Below are positions 15,147-23,382 of a stretch of DNA of 40,359 nt, piece by piece (the first letter of the stretch is position 1; every line of letters starts with the position of its first letter). The position numbers and the translations under genes were made by a program. A model generated the notes under the pieces. The model saw only the letters and a list, made by a program, of their open reading frames with translations, was not told the DNA's origin and did no database searches. Source of the DNA: Gammaproteobacteria bacterium (GTDB lineage Bacteria > Pseudomonadota > Gammaproteobacteria > Pseudomonadales > Azotimanducaceae); contig VYDB01000086.1 of the NCBI GenBank assembly GCA_009843635.1, positions 1 through 40,359 of the forward strand, given 5' to 3'.

Positions 15147-16328
15147 ATGAGCGACAAGGAGGCTCAATTCAACTGGCTGGATCCTTTTTTGCTGGACGAG
15201 CAGCTCAGCGAGGAGGAGCGGCTGATCAGCAGCACCGCCCGCGACTACGCTCAGGAGAAGCTGCTGCCGCGGGTGGTCGAGGCCAATCGCCATGAAACCT
15301 TCGACCGCGCCATCATGACGGAATTGGGGGCGCTCGGCATGCTCGGCGCCACCTTGCCGGAGCGCTATGGCTGCGCCGCCGTGAACTACGTCTCCTATGG
15401 CCTCATGGCGCGGGAGGTGGAGCGAGTCGATTCCGGATACCGCTCGGCGATGAGCGTCCAGTCCTCCCTAGTCATGCATCCGATCTACGCCTATGGCTCC
15501 GAGGCGCAGCGGGAGCGCGTTCTGCCCAAGCTTGCCAGCGGCGAATGGGTGGGCTGCTTCGGGCTGACCGAACCCGACCACGGCTCGGACCCCGGCTCCA
15601 TGACCACCCGAGCGGAGCGCGTGGACGGCGGCTATCGGCTCAACGGCGCCAAGATGTGGATCACCAATTCACCCATCGCCGACATCGCCGTGGTCTGGGC
15701 AAAGCTCGACGGCGTCATCCGGGGCTTCATCGTCGAGCGGGGGTTCGACGGGTTCAGCACCCCGAAAATCGTCGGCAAGATGAGCCTGCGCGCTTCGGTG
15801 ACGGGCGAAATCGTTCTGCAGGATGTCTTTGTTCCCGAGGAGAATCTGCTGCCCAACGCCAAGGGCTTAAGCGGTCCGTTTGGATGCCTCAACCGGGCGC
15901 GTTACGGCATCGCTTGGGGAGCCATGGGCGCCGCCGAATTCTGCTGGCACGCCGCCCGGAACTACACCTTGGAGCGCAAGCAGTTTGGCCGCCCATTGGC
16001 CGCCAACCAGCTCATACAGAAAAAGCTGGCGGACATGCAAACCGAGATCGCCTTGGGGCTGCAGGGCTGCCTGCGCATCGGCCGCCTGCTCGACGAAGCC
16101 CGTCTGGCGGTCGAGAACATCTCCCTGATGAAGCGCAACAATTGCGGCAAGGCCCTCGACATCGCCCGCCTGGCGCGGGACATGCATGGCGGCAACGGCA
16201 TCTCCGACGAGTTCCACGTCATTCGCCATGTCATGAACCTGGAGACCGTCAACACCTACGAAGGCACTCACGACGTGCATGCGCTGATACTCGGACGTGC
16301 CCAGACCGGTTTGCAGTCGTTCTTTTGA
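15147..16328 (+). CDS. gcdH: Glutaryl-CoA dehydrogenase
   Basis: A 393-aa acyl-CoA dehydrogenase that matches the glutaryl-CoA dehydrogenase subgroup: [19 protein letters not shown] at the start, [76 protein letters not shown], and the catalytic Glu in [18 protein letters not shown]. It oxidatively decarboxylates glutaryl-CoA to crotonyl-CoA in lysine, tryptophan and benzoate breakdown. TAAGGAG sits 6-12 nt before ATG 15147. Its stop codon lies within the first unit of the repeat array that follows. Confidence 0.93.
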   Translation: MSDKEAQFNWLDPFLLDEQLSEEERLISSTARDYAQEKLLPRVVEANRHETFDRAIMTELGALGMLGATLPERYGCAAVNYVSYGLMAREVERVDSGYRSAMSVQSSLVMHPIYAYGSEAQRERVLPKLASGEWVGCFGLTEPDHGSDPGSMTTRAERVDGGYRLNGAKMWITNSPIADIAVVWAKLDGVIRGFIVERGFDGFSTPKIVGKMSLRASVTGEIVLQDVFVPEENLLPNAKGLSGPFGCLNRARYGIAWGAMGAAEFCWHAARNYTLERKQFGRPLAANQLIQKKLADMQTEIALGLQGCLRIGRLLDEARLAVENISLMKRNNCGKALDIARLARDMHGGNGISDEFHVIRHVMNLETVNTYEGTHDVHALILGRAQTGLQSFF

Positions 16329-16534
16329 TATCGAAAGATTGTTGCCTATTTTCGATATCCCAAGTAGACCGTCTCTCTTAAGTAAAGAAAGAAAGTTGCC
16401 TTTTTTCAAAGGCCTAGAACAGTTTGTCCTTCCGAAACCGAAAGAAAGTTGCCCATTTCGATGCCTGAAAAAAGTCTTCTATGTTTGATATCGAAAGATT
16501 GTTGCCTAAATCTAATATCAAGAGGATATCGCCT
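16324..16534. repeat. AT-rich array of four diverged ~53-bp tandem repeats with hairpins
   Basis: The motif GTTGCC recurs with TTGCC at 16342, 16396, 16449 and 16502 (spacings 54, 53, 53), each time preceded by an A-rich AAAGA-type stretch. Units 1 and 4 share an exact 25-bp block (16324-16348 and 16484-16508). Unit 1 is flanked by GATATCGAAA and TTTCGATATC, able to form a 10-bp stem with GATTGTTGCCTAT in the loop; unit 3 keeps a 5-bp version (CGAAA/TTTCG). A further GATATCGCCTAT follows at 16525. The block is far richer in A and T than its neighbours. It fills most of the 314-bp gap before the GacA-like regulator gene. It is not CRISPR-like because the repeats diverge. Function unknown. Confidence 0.8.
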
Positions 16535-16642
16535 ATAAGATATGGCTAGAATCCCTATGCGACATTAACCGACCGGCATTGCCCACCGGACGCCTGCTGG
16601 TAGGGTGCGACAACAGCAAGAAAAATCGAATAGGGGTGGAAG

Positions 16643-17308
16643 ATGATCCGTATCCTAGTAGTGGACAGCCACCGGATGTTTCGGATGGGCCTGAGGAAGA
16701 TGCTTCCCGAAAGCAACGGCTTCAGCATTGTCGCGGAGGCTGAAAACGGGGAGCAGGCCGTGGATCTGGCGCGGGAGCTCATGCCCCATGTCGTCTTGAT
16801 GGACATTCTCATGCCCGGCATCGGCGGGTTGGAAGCCACCGTGCGCATTCGACGTTTGAGCCTCGACATCAAGGTGGTGGCGCTCACGGCCTGTTGGATG
16901 AACCCGTTTCCCCTGCAGATGCTGCGCGCCGGTGCCACGGGCTACCTCACCAAGGGCGTTCATCAGGACGAGCTGCACCTCGCCATCCGCAAGGTCTATG
17001 CCGGGCGGCGCTACGTCTGTGGGGAAATCGCCCAGCAACTGGCCGTAGAGGCCTTTGACACCAGCCAAGGCACACCCTTCAATCGCCTGTCCGGGCGTGA
17101 AATGCAGATCATGCTGATGATCATCAACTGCCACAAGGTCAGCGACATATCGGAGAACCTGCATCTGTCCCCCAAGACCATCAACAGCTACCGGTACCGC
17201 ATCTTCGAGAAGCTCGGCGTGACCAGCGACGTGGAGCTGACCCTGCTGTCGGTGCGCTACGGCTTGATCCGGCCCGAGGCCACCGGATTGACGGAGCTGG
17301 TGTCCTAG
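16643..17308 (+). CDS. uvrY: GacA/UvrY-type response regulator (NarL/LuxR family)
   Basis: A 221-aa two-component regulator. The receiver has VVLMDILMPGIGGLEAT with phospho-acceptor Asp54 and the conserved Lys of YLTKG; the C-terminal LuxR HTH reads LSGREMQIMLMIINCHKVSDISENLHLSPKTINSYRYRIFEKLGV as several short blocks typical of GacA. The uvrC and pgsA genes follow, as in many Gammaproteobacteria. In GacA/UvrY systems the regulator activates small RNAs that titrate CsrA/RsmA. Unusually the N-terminal acidic pair is Asp8-Ser9 rather than Asp-Asp, which may change Mg2+ binding. AGGGGTGGAAG lies just upstream of ATG 16643. The cognate BarA/GacS kinase is not here. Confidence 0.9.
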   Translation: MIRILVVDSHRMFRMGLRKMLPESNGFSIVAEAENGEQAVDLARELMPHVVLMDILMPGIGGLEATVRIRRLSLDIKVVALTACWMNPFPLQMLRAGATGYLTKGVHQDELHLAIRKVYAGRRYVCGEIAQQLAVEAFDTSQGTPFNRLSGREMQIMLMIINCHKVSDISENLHLSPKTINSYRYRIFEKLGVTSDVELTLLSVRYGLIRPEATGLTELVS

Positions 17309-17620
17309 CCCGGAACTGCCGCGCCGATGATGGCAGCGGCGTTCAGCGGCGGAGAGGGATACAACTTGGAGTGAGGCGGGGGGATTGCGTTAGCCACCGC
17401 GCCTACTACGCGAACGCGGGCGCTCATTGAGTGCGGCCCCCGGCAGGGCATCGGGGGATAGACCCGAAAGCCCTACCGGAGGCACCAAGCGCGAGAGTAA
17501 CGCCTCGCAGCCATTATGGCAGCTTGGTGCGCGGGCGCAAGGCCCGCCGGCCGGCCACCGCTCCGGGATGGCCACCAGTTTTCCTCAATCCAAGGCGCTT
17601 TCGGTTAAACTGCGGAGGCC
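17309..17620 (+). other. 312-bp spacer between uvrY and uvrC with several predicted stems
   Basis: No convincing gene is present. Visible structure: a nested stem at 17446-17475 (AGGGC/GCCCT enclosing CGGG/CCCG, with GGATAGA in the loop), a 9-bp inverted repeat GCACCAAGC (17482-17490) with GCTTGGTGC (17522-17530), and a GCGGGC/GCCCGC hairpin directly after it. Several GGA triplets occur. It may be a long uvrC leader or an independent small RNA. Confidence 0.45.
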
Positions 17621-19450
17621 ATGACGGTCGCCTCCAGCCGCTTTGATCCGCAATCCCTGCTGGCCAACCTGAGCCAGAAGCCCGGCGTTTACCGCATGCT
17701 TGATGCCGGGGGCAAGGTGCTCTACGTCGGCAAGGCGCGCAACCTCAAGCGCCGCGTGGCCAGCTACTTCCGCGGTCGCGGGCTCGACCGCAAGACCTTG
17801 GCCCTCATGGGCAAGGTGAACGACATCGGCGTCACGGTCACCAACAGCGAAACCGAGGCCCTGCTGCTTGAGCAAAGCCTGATCAAGGCCGAACTTCCGC
17901 CGTACAACATCGTGCTGCGCGACGACAAGTCCTATCCCTACATCCATTTGACCGACCATGCCGAGTTTCCGCGCCTGTGCTTCCATCGGGGTGCCAAGCG
18001 CCGGTCTGGGCGCTACTTTGGCCCTTTTCCATCAGCCAGCGCTGTGCGCGAAAGCCTGAACATCCTGCAGAAGCTGTTCCGCATCCGCCAATGCGATGAG
18101 AGCTTCTTCAAAAACCGCTCCCGACCTTGCCTTCAATACCAGATCCAGCGATGCAGCGGCCCGTGCGTTGGCTTGATCGACGCCGACGCCTACCAAAAGG
18201 ACGTGGCCCTCGGCATCCTCTTCCTGGAGGGACGCAGCAGCCAGGTTCTCGAAGCTCTGCTGGAAAGCATGGAAGGGGCTGCCGAGCGCTTGGACTTCGA
18301 GCATGCGGCCCGTTATCGGGACCAAATCGCCCAGTTGCGGCGAATTCAGGAGCAGCAGTACGTACATGCTGCCGATGGTGACGTGGACGTCTTTGCATTG
18401 GCCGACGGGGGGGCGCTCGCCTGTGTGCAGGGGTTGTTCATTCGGTCCGGCAGAATGCTCGGCCAGCGGGCATGGTATCCGCGCAACGAGCTTGGCGTCA
18501 GCGAGGCGGCCTTGCTTGGCGCCTTTCTCTCCCAGTTCTATCTCGGTGGCGTTGATCGGGACGTTCCCAAGACGGTCATCACTTCCGTGCCCGTCAGCGA
18601 TGCCGGCATTTTGGCCGCAGCGCTCAAGGAGCGAATTGGCCGCAAGGTGGAAGTGGCCGCCGCCGTGCGCGGCCAGCGGGCCCGCTGGCGGCAGATGGCG
18701 CTCGACAACGCCCGCGTGAGCCTAGCCGCCTACTTGGCTGACAAGCGCAACGTTTTCGCCCGCATGATCGCGCTGCAGGACGCCTTGGGGCTGGAGGATA
18801 GGCCCGAGCGCTTGGAGTGTTTCGATATCAGCCACACCATGGGCGAGGCGACAGTGGCTTCCTGCGTGGTCTTTGACACCGGCGGACCGCTGAAATCCGA
18901 CTACCGGCGGTTCAACATCGACGACGTGACACCCGGCGACGACTACGCCGCCATGGAACAGGCCCTGCGGCGTCGCTATACCCGCCTTCGGCAAGGAGAG
19001 GGCGCCTTGCCGGACGTCTTGGTGATCGATGGCGGCAAGGGGCAGATTCACCGGGCGCAGGACGTGCTGGACGAGTTGCAGGTAGATGGCGTCCAGGTTT
19101 TGGGCGTCGCCAAGGGACCAGGGCGGCGCTCCGGCAACGAACGCTTCTTCACTCGTGCCGGGGAAATTGCGTTGCCCCCCCAATCCGACGCGTTCCATCT
19201 GCTGCAGCACATTCGCGACGAGGCGCATCGCTTTGCCGTCACTGGCCATCGGCAACGGCGCAAGAAGCTCAAGCGCCGTTCTGAACTCGACGAAGTGCCC
19301 GGCGTCGGCCCCAAGCGGCGGCGCGGGCTGCTGACCCACTTCGGCGGCCTTGCAGCGCTCAAAGGGGCAAGTGTCGAGGAGATCGCCAAGGCCCCTGGCA
19401 TCAGCCGGCGCTTGGCGGAAGACGTGTTCGGCGTCCTGCACGCGGAGTGA
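17621..19450 (+). CDS. uvrC: Excinuclease ABC subunit C
   Basis: A 609-aa subunit of the UvrABC nucleotide-excision repair nuclease, normal length. Domains in order: N-terminal GIY-YIG nuclease (PGVYRML, then VLYVGKARNLKRRV) making the 3' incision; Cys-rich segment (CLQYQIQRCSGPCVG); UVR motif (LDFEHAARYRDQIAQLRRI); RNase H-like C-terminal nuclease (ECFDISHTMGEATVASCVVF, LVIDGGKGQI); and a helix-hairpin-helix DNA-binding tail (VPGVGPKRRRGLL, APGISRRLAEDVF). It starts at ATG 17621 with GCGGAGG just upstream and overlaps pgsA by 4 nt. Confidence 0.97.
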   Translation: MTVASSRFDPQSLLANLSQKPGVYRMLDAGGKVLYVGKARNLKRRVASYFRGRGLDRKTLALMGKVNDIGVTVTNSETEALLLEQSLIKAELPPYNIVLRDDKSYPYIHLTDHAEFPRLCFHRGAKRRSGRYFGPFPSASAVRESLNILQKLFRIRQCDESFFKNRSRPCLQYQIQRCSGPCVGLIDADAYQKDVALGILFLEGRSSQVLEALLESMEGAAERLDFEHAARYRDQIAQLRRIQEQQYVHAADGDVDVFALADGGALACVQGLFIRSGRMLGQRAWYPRNELGVSEAALLGAFLSQFYLGGVDRDVPKTVITSVPVSDAGILAAALKERIGRKVEVAAAVRGQRARWRQMALDNARVSLAAYLADKRNVFARMIALQDALGLEDRPERLECFDISHTMGEATVASCVVFDTGGPLKSDYRRFNIDDVTPGDDYAAMEQALRRRYTRLRQGEGALPDVLVIDGGKGQIHRAQDVLDELQVDGVQVLGVAKGPGRRSGNERFFTRAGEIALPPQSDAFHLLQHIRDEAHRFAVTGHRQRRKKLKRRSELDEVPGVGPKRRRGLLTHFGGLAALKGASVEEIAKAPGISRRLAEDVFGVLHAE

Positions 19451-20031
19451 GGCTTGTGATAAAGGTGAACTGGCCGAACCTGGTGACCCTGGGCCGAATC
19501 ATCCTGGTGCCGGTGTTCGCGCTGGCCTACCTGCTGCCCAGCGGCGGTGCCTATCTGTGGGCCAGCGTACTGTTCGCGGCCGCCGCCTTCACCGACTGGC
19601 TGGATGGCTACCTGGCCCGCAAGCTCGGCCAGACGACCCGCTTTGGGGCGTTTCTTGATCCGGTCGCCGACAAGCTCATCGTGGTGACGGCGCTGACGGT
19701 GCTGATCGGCGAGCATGGCAACCTGTGGATGACCTTCGCCGGCATCGTCATCATCAGCCGAGAAGTGTTCATCAGCGCCCTGCGCGAGTGGATGGCGGAG
19801 ATGAACCGGCGCGGGTTGGTGGCGGTGGTCATGGTGGGCAAGGTCAAGACCGTGCTGCAGATGGCGGCCATCGCCCTGCTGCTCGCCAATCCTCCGGATC
19901 TGGAGCGTCCTTGGGTCATTGCCGGCTACGTTCTGCTGTACGCCGCCACCTTCATGACGCTGTGGTCGATGACCGTCTATCTGCTGGCTGCTTGGCCGAC
20001 GCTGCAGCTCGGGATGAAACGCAACCGATAG
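19447..20031 (+). CDS. pgsA: CDP-diacylglycerol-glycerol-3-phosphate 3-phosphatidyltransferase
   Basis: A 194-aa inner-membrane enzyme forming phosphatidylglycerol phosphate from CDP-diacylglycerol and glycerol-3-phosphate. The N-terminus NWPNLVTLGRIILVPVFAL and the CDP-alcohol transferase signature DWLDGYLARKLGQTTRFGAF followed by DPVADK are diagnostic. GTG 19447 overlaps the uvrC stop (GTGA), in line with other coupled genes here; GTG 19456, with GGAGTGAGG upstream, is an equally good start. The uvrY-uvrC-pgsA order is conserved in Gammaproteobacteria. Confidence 0.96.
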   Translation: MRLVIKVNWPNLVTLGRIILVPVFALAYLLPSGGAYLWASVLFAAAAFTDWLDGYLARKLGQTTRFGAFLDPVADKLIVVTALTVLIGEHGNLWMTFAGIVIISREVFISALREWMAEMNRRGLVAVVMVGKVKTVLQMAAIALLLANPPDLERPWVIAGYVLLYAATFMTLWSMTVYLLAAWPTLQLGMKRNR

Positions 20032-20082
20032 TGGTTGTCCAAGTTCAGAGACATACAGGACGCCATTCCAATCAACAAGCGC

Positions 20083-20130
20083 GGAGTTTCGCGGCAGCGA
20101 AACTCCAAACGCACCCGCCTAGCGGGTGCG
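20083..20130. repeat. Pair of adjacent perfect hairpins downstream of pgsA
   Basis: Hairpin 1 at 20083-20106 has a perfect 10-bp stem (GGAGTTTCGC/GCGAAACTCC) and a GGCA loop. Hairpin 2 at 20110-20130 has a perfect 9-bp stem (CGCACCCGC/GCGGGTGCG) and a CTA loop. No T-run follows. GCGAAACTCCAA recurs near the window end (40261-40272). This looks like an interspersed repeat of REP type, possibly also stabilising the pgsA transcript end. Confidence 0.7.
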
Positions 20131-20188
20131 CTGTCTGCCTAGCTTGGCTACACTGCGCACCCACTCGCCGCCGTTCCAAAGGGAATCG

Positions 20189-21142
20189 ATGCCTCTGACA
20201 GAAGTGCTCATGCTCCTGGGGTTCGCTTTGGCCGCTTATTCCGTGGTGTCCAACGACTCCATCCAGACCTTGGGGACCTTCCTCTCCTCCAACGCCCATC
20301 GGCCTTGGTGGCTGCTGTGGCTATTCACCGGCTCAGTCTTGGTGGTGGTGGCGGTTTGGGGCTGGATCGTCAACGATGGCGACCCCGCCCACGGCCGCTT
20401 GGCTGCCTTTCCCCCACCGGAGGGAGGCGTGAATTGGCTGCACGTGCTGGCGCCGTTCACCCTATTGGTGCTGACTCGTTTCGGGGTGCCGGTAAGCACG
20501 ACCTTCCTCGTGCTGAGCGTGTTTGCGCCGGGCAACATCGAAAACATGCTGTTCAAGTCCTTGGCCGGGTATGCCGTTGCTTTTGTGGTGGCCTTCGGCC
20601 TGTACTTCTCCGTGCGCCGCCTCAACGACTACTTGGTGCGCACCGCAGGCACCGCCGAGGCCGAGGCTCGGCATTGGGTGATCCTGCAATGGTTGGCCAC
20701 GGCCTTTCTCTGGAGCCAGTGGTTGATACAGGACTTGGCGAACATTTTTGTGTTCCTGCCCCGCACCATCGATTTCACCGCGCTGCTCGGCTCCCTAGCG
20801 CTGCTGCTGTTCATGCAAGGCGTCATCTACTACCAACGGGGTGGTCAAATTCAGCGCATCGTCACCAGCAAGACCCTGACCACGGACGTCCGCTCCGCCA
20901 CCATCATCGACTTTATCTTCGGCCTCATCCTGCTGGTCTTCAAGGAGTGGAGCAACATGCCGATGAGCACCACCTGGGTGTTTCTTGGCTTGCTGGCGGG
21001 GCGGGAGCTGGCCATGCGGGTCCAAAGCGGCGGCGATCTGAAGGCGGCGGGCAAGCTGATCGGCAGCGATGCCTTCAAGGCGTTCACTGGCTTGGTGGTG
21101 AGCGTGATCCTAGCCGTCGCGGGCATCTATTTCGCTGGCTAG
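20189..21142 (+). CDS. Polytopic membrane protein, PiT-transporter-like
   Basis: A 317-aa protein with about eight hydrophobic segments. Two blocks resemble the duplicated core of PiT inorganic phosphate transporters: SNDSIQTLGTFLSSN near the N-terminus, like the Asn-Asp-x-Ala-Asn-x-x-Gly-Thr motif, and two Pro-x-Ser-Thr-Thr loops, VPVSTTFLVLSVFA (mid) and MPMSTTWVFLGLLAG (C-terminal). A distant PiT relative is my inference; the transported ion is unknown. ATG 20189 is chosen because AAAGGGA lies 5-11 nt upstream and the open frame before it covers repeat sequence. Confidence 0.75.
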   Translation: MPLTEVLMLLGFALAAYSVVSNDSIQTLGTFLSSNAHRPWWLLWLFTGSVLVVVAVWGWIVNDGDPAHGRLAAFPPPEGGVNWLHVLAPFTLLVLTRFGVPVSTTFLVLSVFAPGNIENMLFKSLAGYAVAFVVAFGLYFSVRRLNDYLVRTAGTAEAEARHWVILQWLATAFLWSQWLIQDLANIFVFLPRTIDFTALLGSLALLLFMQGVIYYQRGGQIQRIVTSKTLTTDVRSATIIDFIFGLILLVFKEWSNMPMSTTWVFLGLLAGRELAMRVQSGGDLKAAGKLIGSDAFKAFTGLVVSVILAVAGIYFAG

Positions 21143-21202
21143 CCAGCGCAGCCGACCCGTGATGGAAAGCCTTTCCGGTGCTGTTGTAGCATCGGGTGGC
21201 CC

Positions 21203-21394
21203 ATGAAGAAGTACCCGCCAACGCCCCAGGAGCTCCGCGAGTGGATGGACCGCAAGGGCCTGTCCAACAAGGACGTCGCCAAGGCGCTGCGCCTGTCCGA
21301 CGGGCGCGTGGTGCGCTTTTGGACCTCAAAGAAGGACCCTAGGCCGATTCCCTACCCGAGTTGGTACACGCTGCGCCACAAATACGGCAAGTAG
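21203..21394 (+). CDS. Small helix-turn-helix protein
   Basis: A 63-aa protein that fits a short XRE-like HTH: RKGLSNKDVAKALRLSDGRVVRFW contains the two helices and turn, followed by a basic Pro-rich tail (SKKDPRPIPYPSWYTLRHKY). It is about the size of minimal Cro-like or DNA-binding accessory proteins. The start ATG has GGGTGG a few bases upstream. Its stop is one base from the convergent methyltransferase stop. No toxin partner is adjacent. Target unknown. Confidence 0.65.
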   Translation: MKKYPPTPQELREWMDRKGLSNKDVAKALRLSDGRVVRFWTSKKDPRPIPYPSWYTLRHKYGK

Positions 21395-21395
21395 A

Positions 21396-22136
21396 TCAGG
21401 GTTTCTGGAACAGCAGGGTGAAGCGGTCGGTGTTGCCGCTGACTGAGCGGCGTCCGACTTCGTAGCGCAGTTCGTCGTCCAAGCGGTAGTGCAGGTCCGA
21501 GTAGTCCACGAAGTTGAAGCCGGCGGCCTCGATTTCCTTGATGGCCAGCACTGGGTCCAAGCGCCGCCAGTTCTCATAGTTGTCTTCCTGCATGTGGCGG
21601 CGGGTGTGATCGACCACGCCGTAGTAGCCGCCGGGCTTCAATGCCGCGAAGGCCGAGGCGTTGAGGGCGGCGCGGCCCGTAGCGGTGAAGTTGTGCAGGT
21701 TGCGGAAGGTCAGCACCAGGTCCATGTTTTCGGCCTCGAAGCTCAAGCCTTCAAACTGCCTGCCTACGCGGGTGAATTCGCCGTCCGGCTCAATAACGGT
21801 GATGCGATCGAAGCCCGGCTTGCCCATCAGGCCTTCGCGCACCCGGTCGGTGCCGATGGACACGAAGAGTGCGCCGTCCTCATGGAGCAAAGGGGCCAGA
21901 ATCTTGGTGTACCAGCCGCCGCCGGGCAGCAGTTCCAGCACCCGCATGTTTTGGCGGAATCGCAGGAAGGCCAAGGTCTCGGCGGGCTTTCGGTTGGCGT
22001 CTCGAGCGCGCTCCGCCTCAGTGCGGATGTCCGCAGCTTGGGCGGCGGCAACCGCTTCGGCCAAGTCGGCTTCCGCGGTGGCGGCAACAGTGAGGGGGAG
22101 TAGGGCGGCAAGCGCCAATGGCATCCAGTTTTTCAT
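21396..22136 (-). CDS. Exported class I SAM methyltransferase-like protein
   Basis: A 246-aa protein with a clear signal peptide (KNWMPLALAALLPLTVAATAEA). The mature part has a Rossmann methyltransferase core: MRVLELLPGGGWYTKILAPLL (SAM-binding glycines), then DLVLTFRNLHNF and FAALKPGGYYGVVDH. It resembles the predicted methyltransferases of COG4798, often annotated as secreted. ATG 22136 gives the signal peptide at the very start; an upstream in-frame GTG would put eight residues before it. SAM is not normally available in the periplasm, so the activity is uncertain. Confidence 0.8.
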   Translation of the reverse strand: MKNWMPLALAALLPLTVAATAEADLAEAVAAAQAADIRTEAERARDANRKPAETLAFLRFRQNMRVLELLPGGGWYTKILAPLLHEDGALFVSIGTDRVREGLMGKPGFDRITVIEPDGEFTRVGRQFEGLSFEAENMDLVLTFRNLHNFTATGRAALNASAFAALKPGGYYGVVDHTRRHMQEDNYENWRRLDPVLAIKEIEAAGFNFVDYSDLHYRLDDELRYEVGRRSVSGNTDRFTLLFQKP

Positions 22137-22185
22137 GGTGGTTCCTGTTGAGGTTGGCAATGGGTGTCCTTGGCTGAAGTACAGA

Positions 22186-23244
22186 TCAGCGGTTCGGACC
22201 TCGATTCATCGGGTACGGCTGCCAGCGCTCCAAGGGCGCGCGCGGCAGCACGGTGGGGTTGACGCAACTGAGCGGCCATCGGCCCTGCAGCACCAAGGCG
22301 ACTTCACGGCCCACCCGGCGCCGGGTTTCGGGACGCATGCGGGTGGTGGCGGAGGCCACATGAGGGGTGAGAACCACCTGATCCATGCCCAGCAACGGAT
22401 TGTCCGGGGCGATGGGTTCGCGCTCCAGCACGTCTAGGCCGGCTGCGGCGATGCGCCCCTCGGCCAGGGCGCTGATCAGGTCCTGCTCCTTGATGATGGG
22501 GCCTCGGGCGGTGTTGATGATGACGGCGCTTGGCTGCATTTGCGCAAAGGCGGCGGCGTCAAAGGCATGGTGGGTCTCGGCGTTGAGCGGTGCGTGAATC
22601 GACAGGTAGTCGCTGCGCTCCAGCAGTTCCGGAAAGCTGACCGGTTCGACGCCGGCCTCGCTGATGGTCAGTTCGCTGACGTAGGGATCATGGGCGATGA
22701 CGCGCAGGCCAAAGGCCGCCGCCCGCCGTGCGGTGCAACGGGCCACGTTGCCGAACGCGAACAAGCCCAAGGTCTGGCCCATCAGCCTCGGAACGTCGTT
22801 GAGCAGCGAGCGCCCCTTGAACCAGTCCCCTTCGCTCACCATGCGCTGCATGATGCGACTGCGCCGGCCAGCCGCCAGGAGCAGCATCACGGCGTGGTCG
22901 GCGACCTCTTCAATGAACACGTCGGGCACGTTGGTGACGACGATGCCGGCCTCGGTGGCCGCCTCGATGTCCACCATGTCGACGCCGACGCTGCCGACGC
23001 CGATCACGACGCACCGGTCGAGTTGGTCGATGACAGTACGGTCGATGTGGATGCCCCAAGAGGTGATGATGGCATCCGCGTCCTTGGCGCCTGCGGTGAA
23101 TTCCACGGCGCTGGATCCCGCCACTTCCACGATGTCCGCCACCGGCGCCAGCGCCTCAAGCTCCAGCGCATAGCGCTGCGCCACCACTTCGGAGTGTGCC
23201 CGGCGCGGCAGTTGCACGGCGACCTTCTTCTTGGCCAATGCCAT
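22186..23244 (-). CDS. D-2-hydroxyacid dehydrogenase (NAD-dependent) family
   Basis: A 352-aa member of the 2-hydroxyacid dehydrogenase family (phosphoglycerate dehydrogenase/C-terminal-binding protein type). The catalytic residues look intact: Arg in INTARGPIIKE, Glu in DVLEREPI, His in LTPHVAS. The nucleotide-binding loop is unusual: GLFAFGNVA replaces the usual G-x-x-G-x-G-x-x-G, with two glycines changed to alanine. It should interconvert a 2-oxoacid and 2-hydroxyacid; the substrate is unknown. ATG 23244 (ALAKKKVAVQLPRR) is chosen; the longer frame runs into the divergent promoter region. It is divergent from an HpcH/HpaI aldolase, hinting at a shared pathway for hydroxyacids. Confidence 0.85.
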   Translation of the reverse strand: MALAKKKVAVQLPRRAHSEVVAQRYALELEALAPVADIVEVAGSSAVEFTAGAKDADAIITSWGIHIDRTVIDQLDRCVVIGVGSVGVDMVDIEAATEAGIVVTNVPDVFIEEVADHAVMLLLAAGRRSRIMQRMVSEGDWFKGRSLLNDVPRLMGQTLGLFAFGNVARCTARRAAAFGLRVIAHDPYVSELTISEAGVEPVSFPELLERSDYLSIHAPLNAETHHAFDAAAFAQMQPSAVIINTARGPIIKEQDLISALAEGRIAAAGLDVLEREPIAPDNPLLGMDQVVLTPHVASATTRMRPETRRRVGREVALVLQGRWPLSCVNPTVLPRAPLERWQPYPMNRGPNR

Positions 23245-23382
23245 CGCTCCCAATGTTGAACGTGAATTTGCATCCCGGTCAGGATGCCAGCGTGAATTCT
23301 CGCATGTTACAGTTATTGATTCGACACGGCTCGTCAACACGGTGCCGGCACTCGAATCGGCACATCACAACAGGAGTATCCA

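Noticed and set aside
16297-16488. 63-codon open frame across the repeat array
   Set aside because: It begins inside the glutaryl-CoA dehydrogenase gene, the 53-bp period breaks the frame, and the sequence has no protein-like features.
16324-16534. CRISPR array or integron attC array
   Set aside because: The repeats diverge from each other, unit length is short, no cas or integrase gene is near, and attC core sites are not present.
21203-21394. Antitoxin role for the small HTH protein
   Set aside because: No toxin-like gene is next to it; the adjoining gene is a convergent exported methyltransferase.
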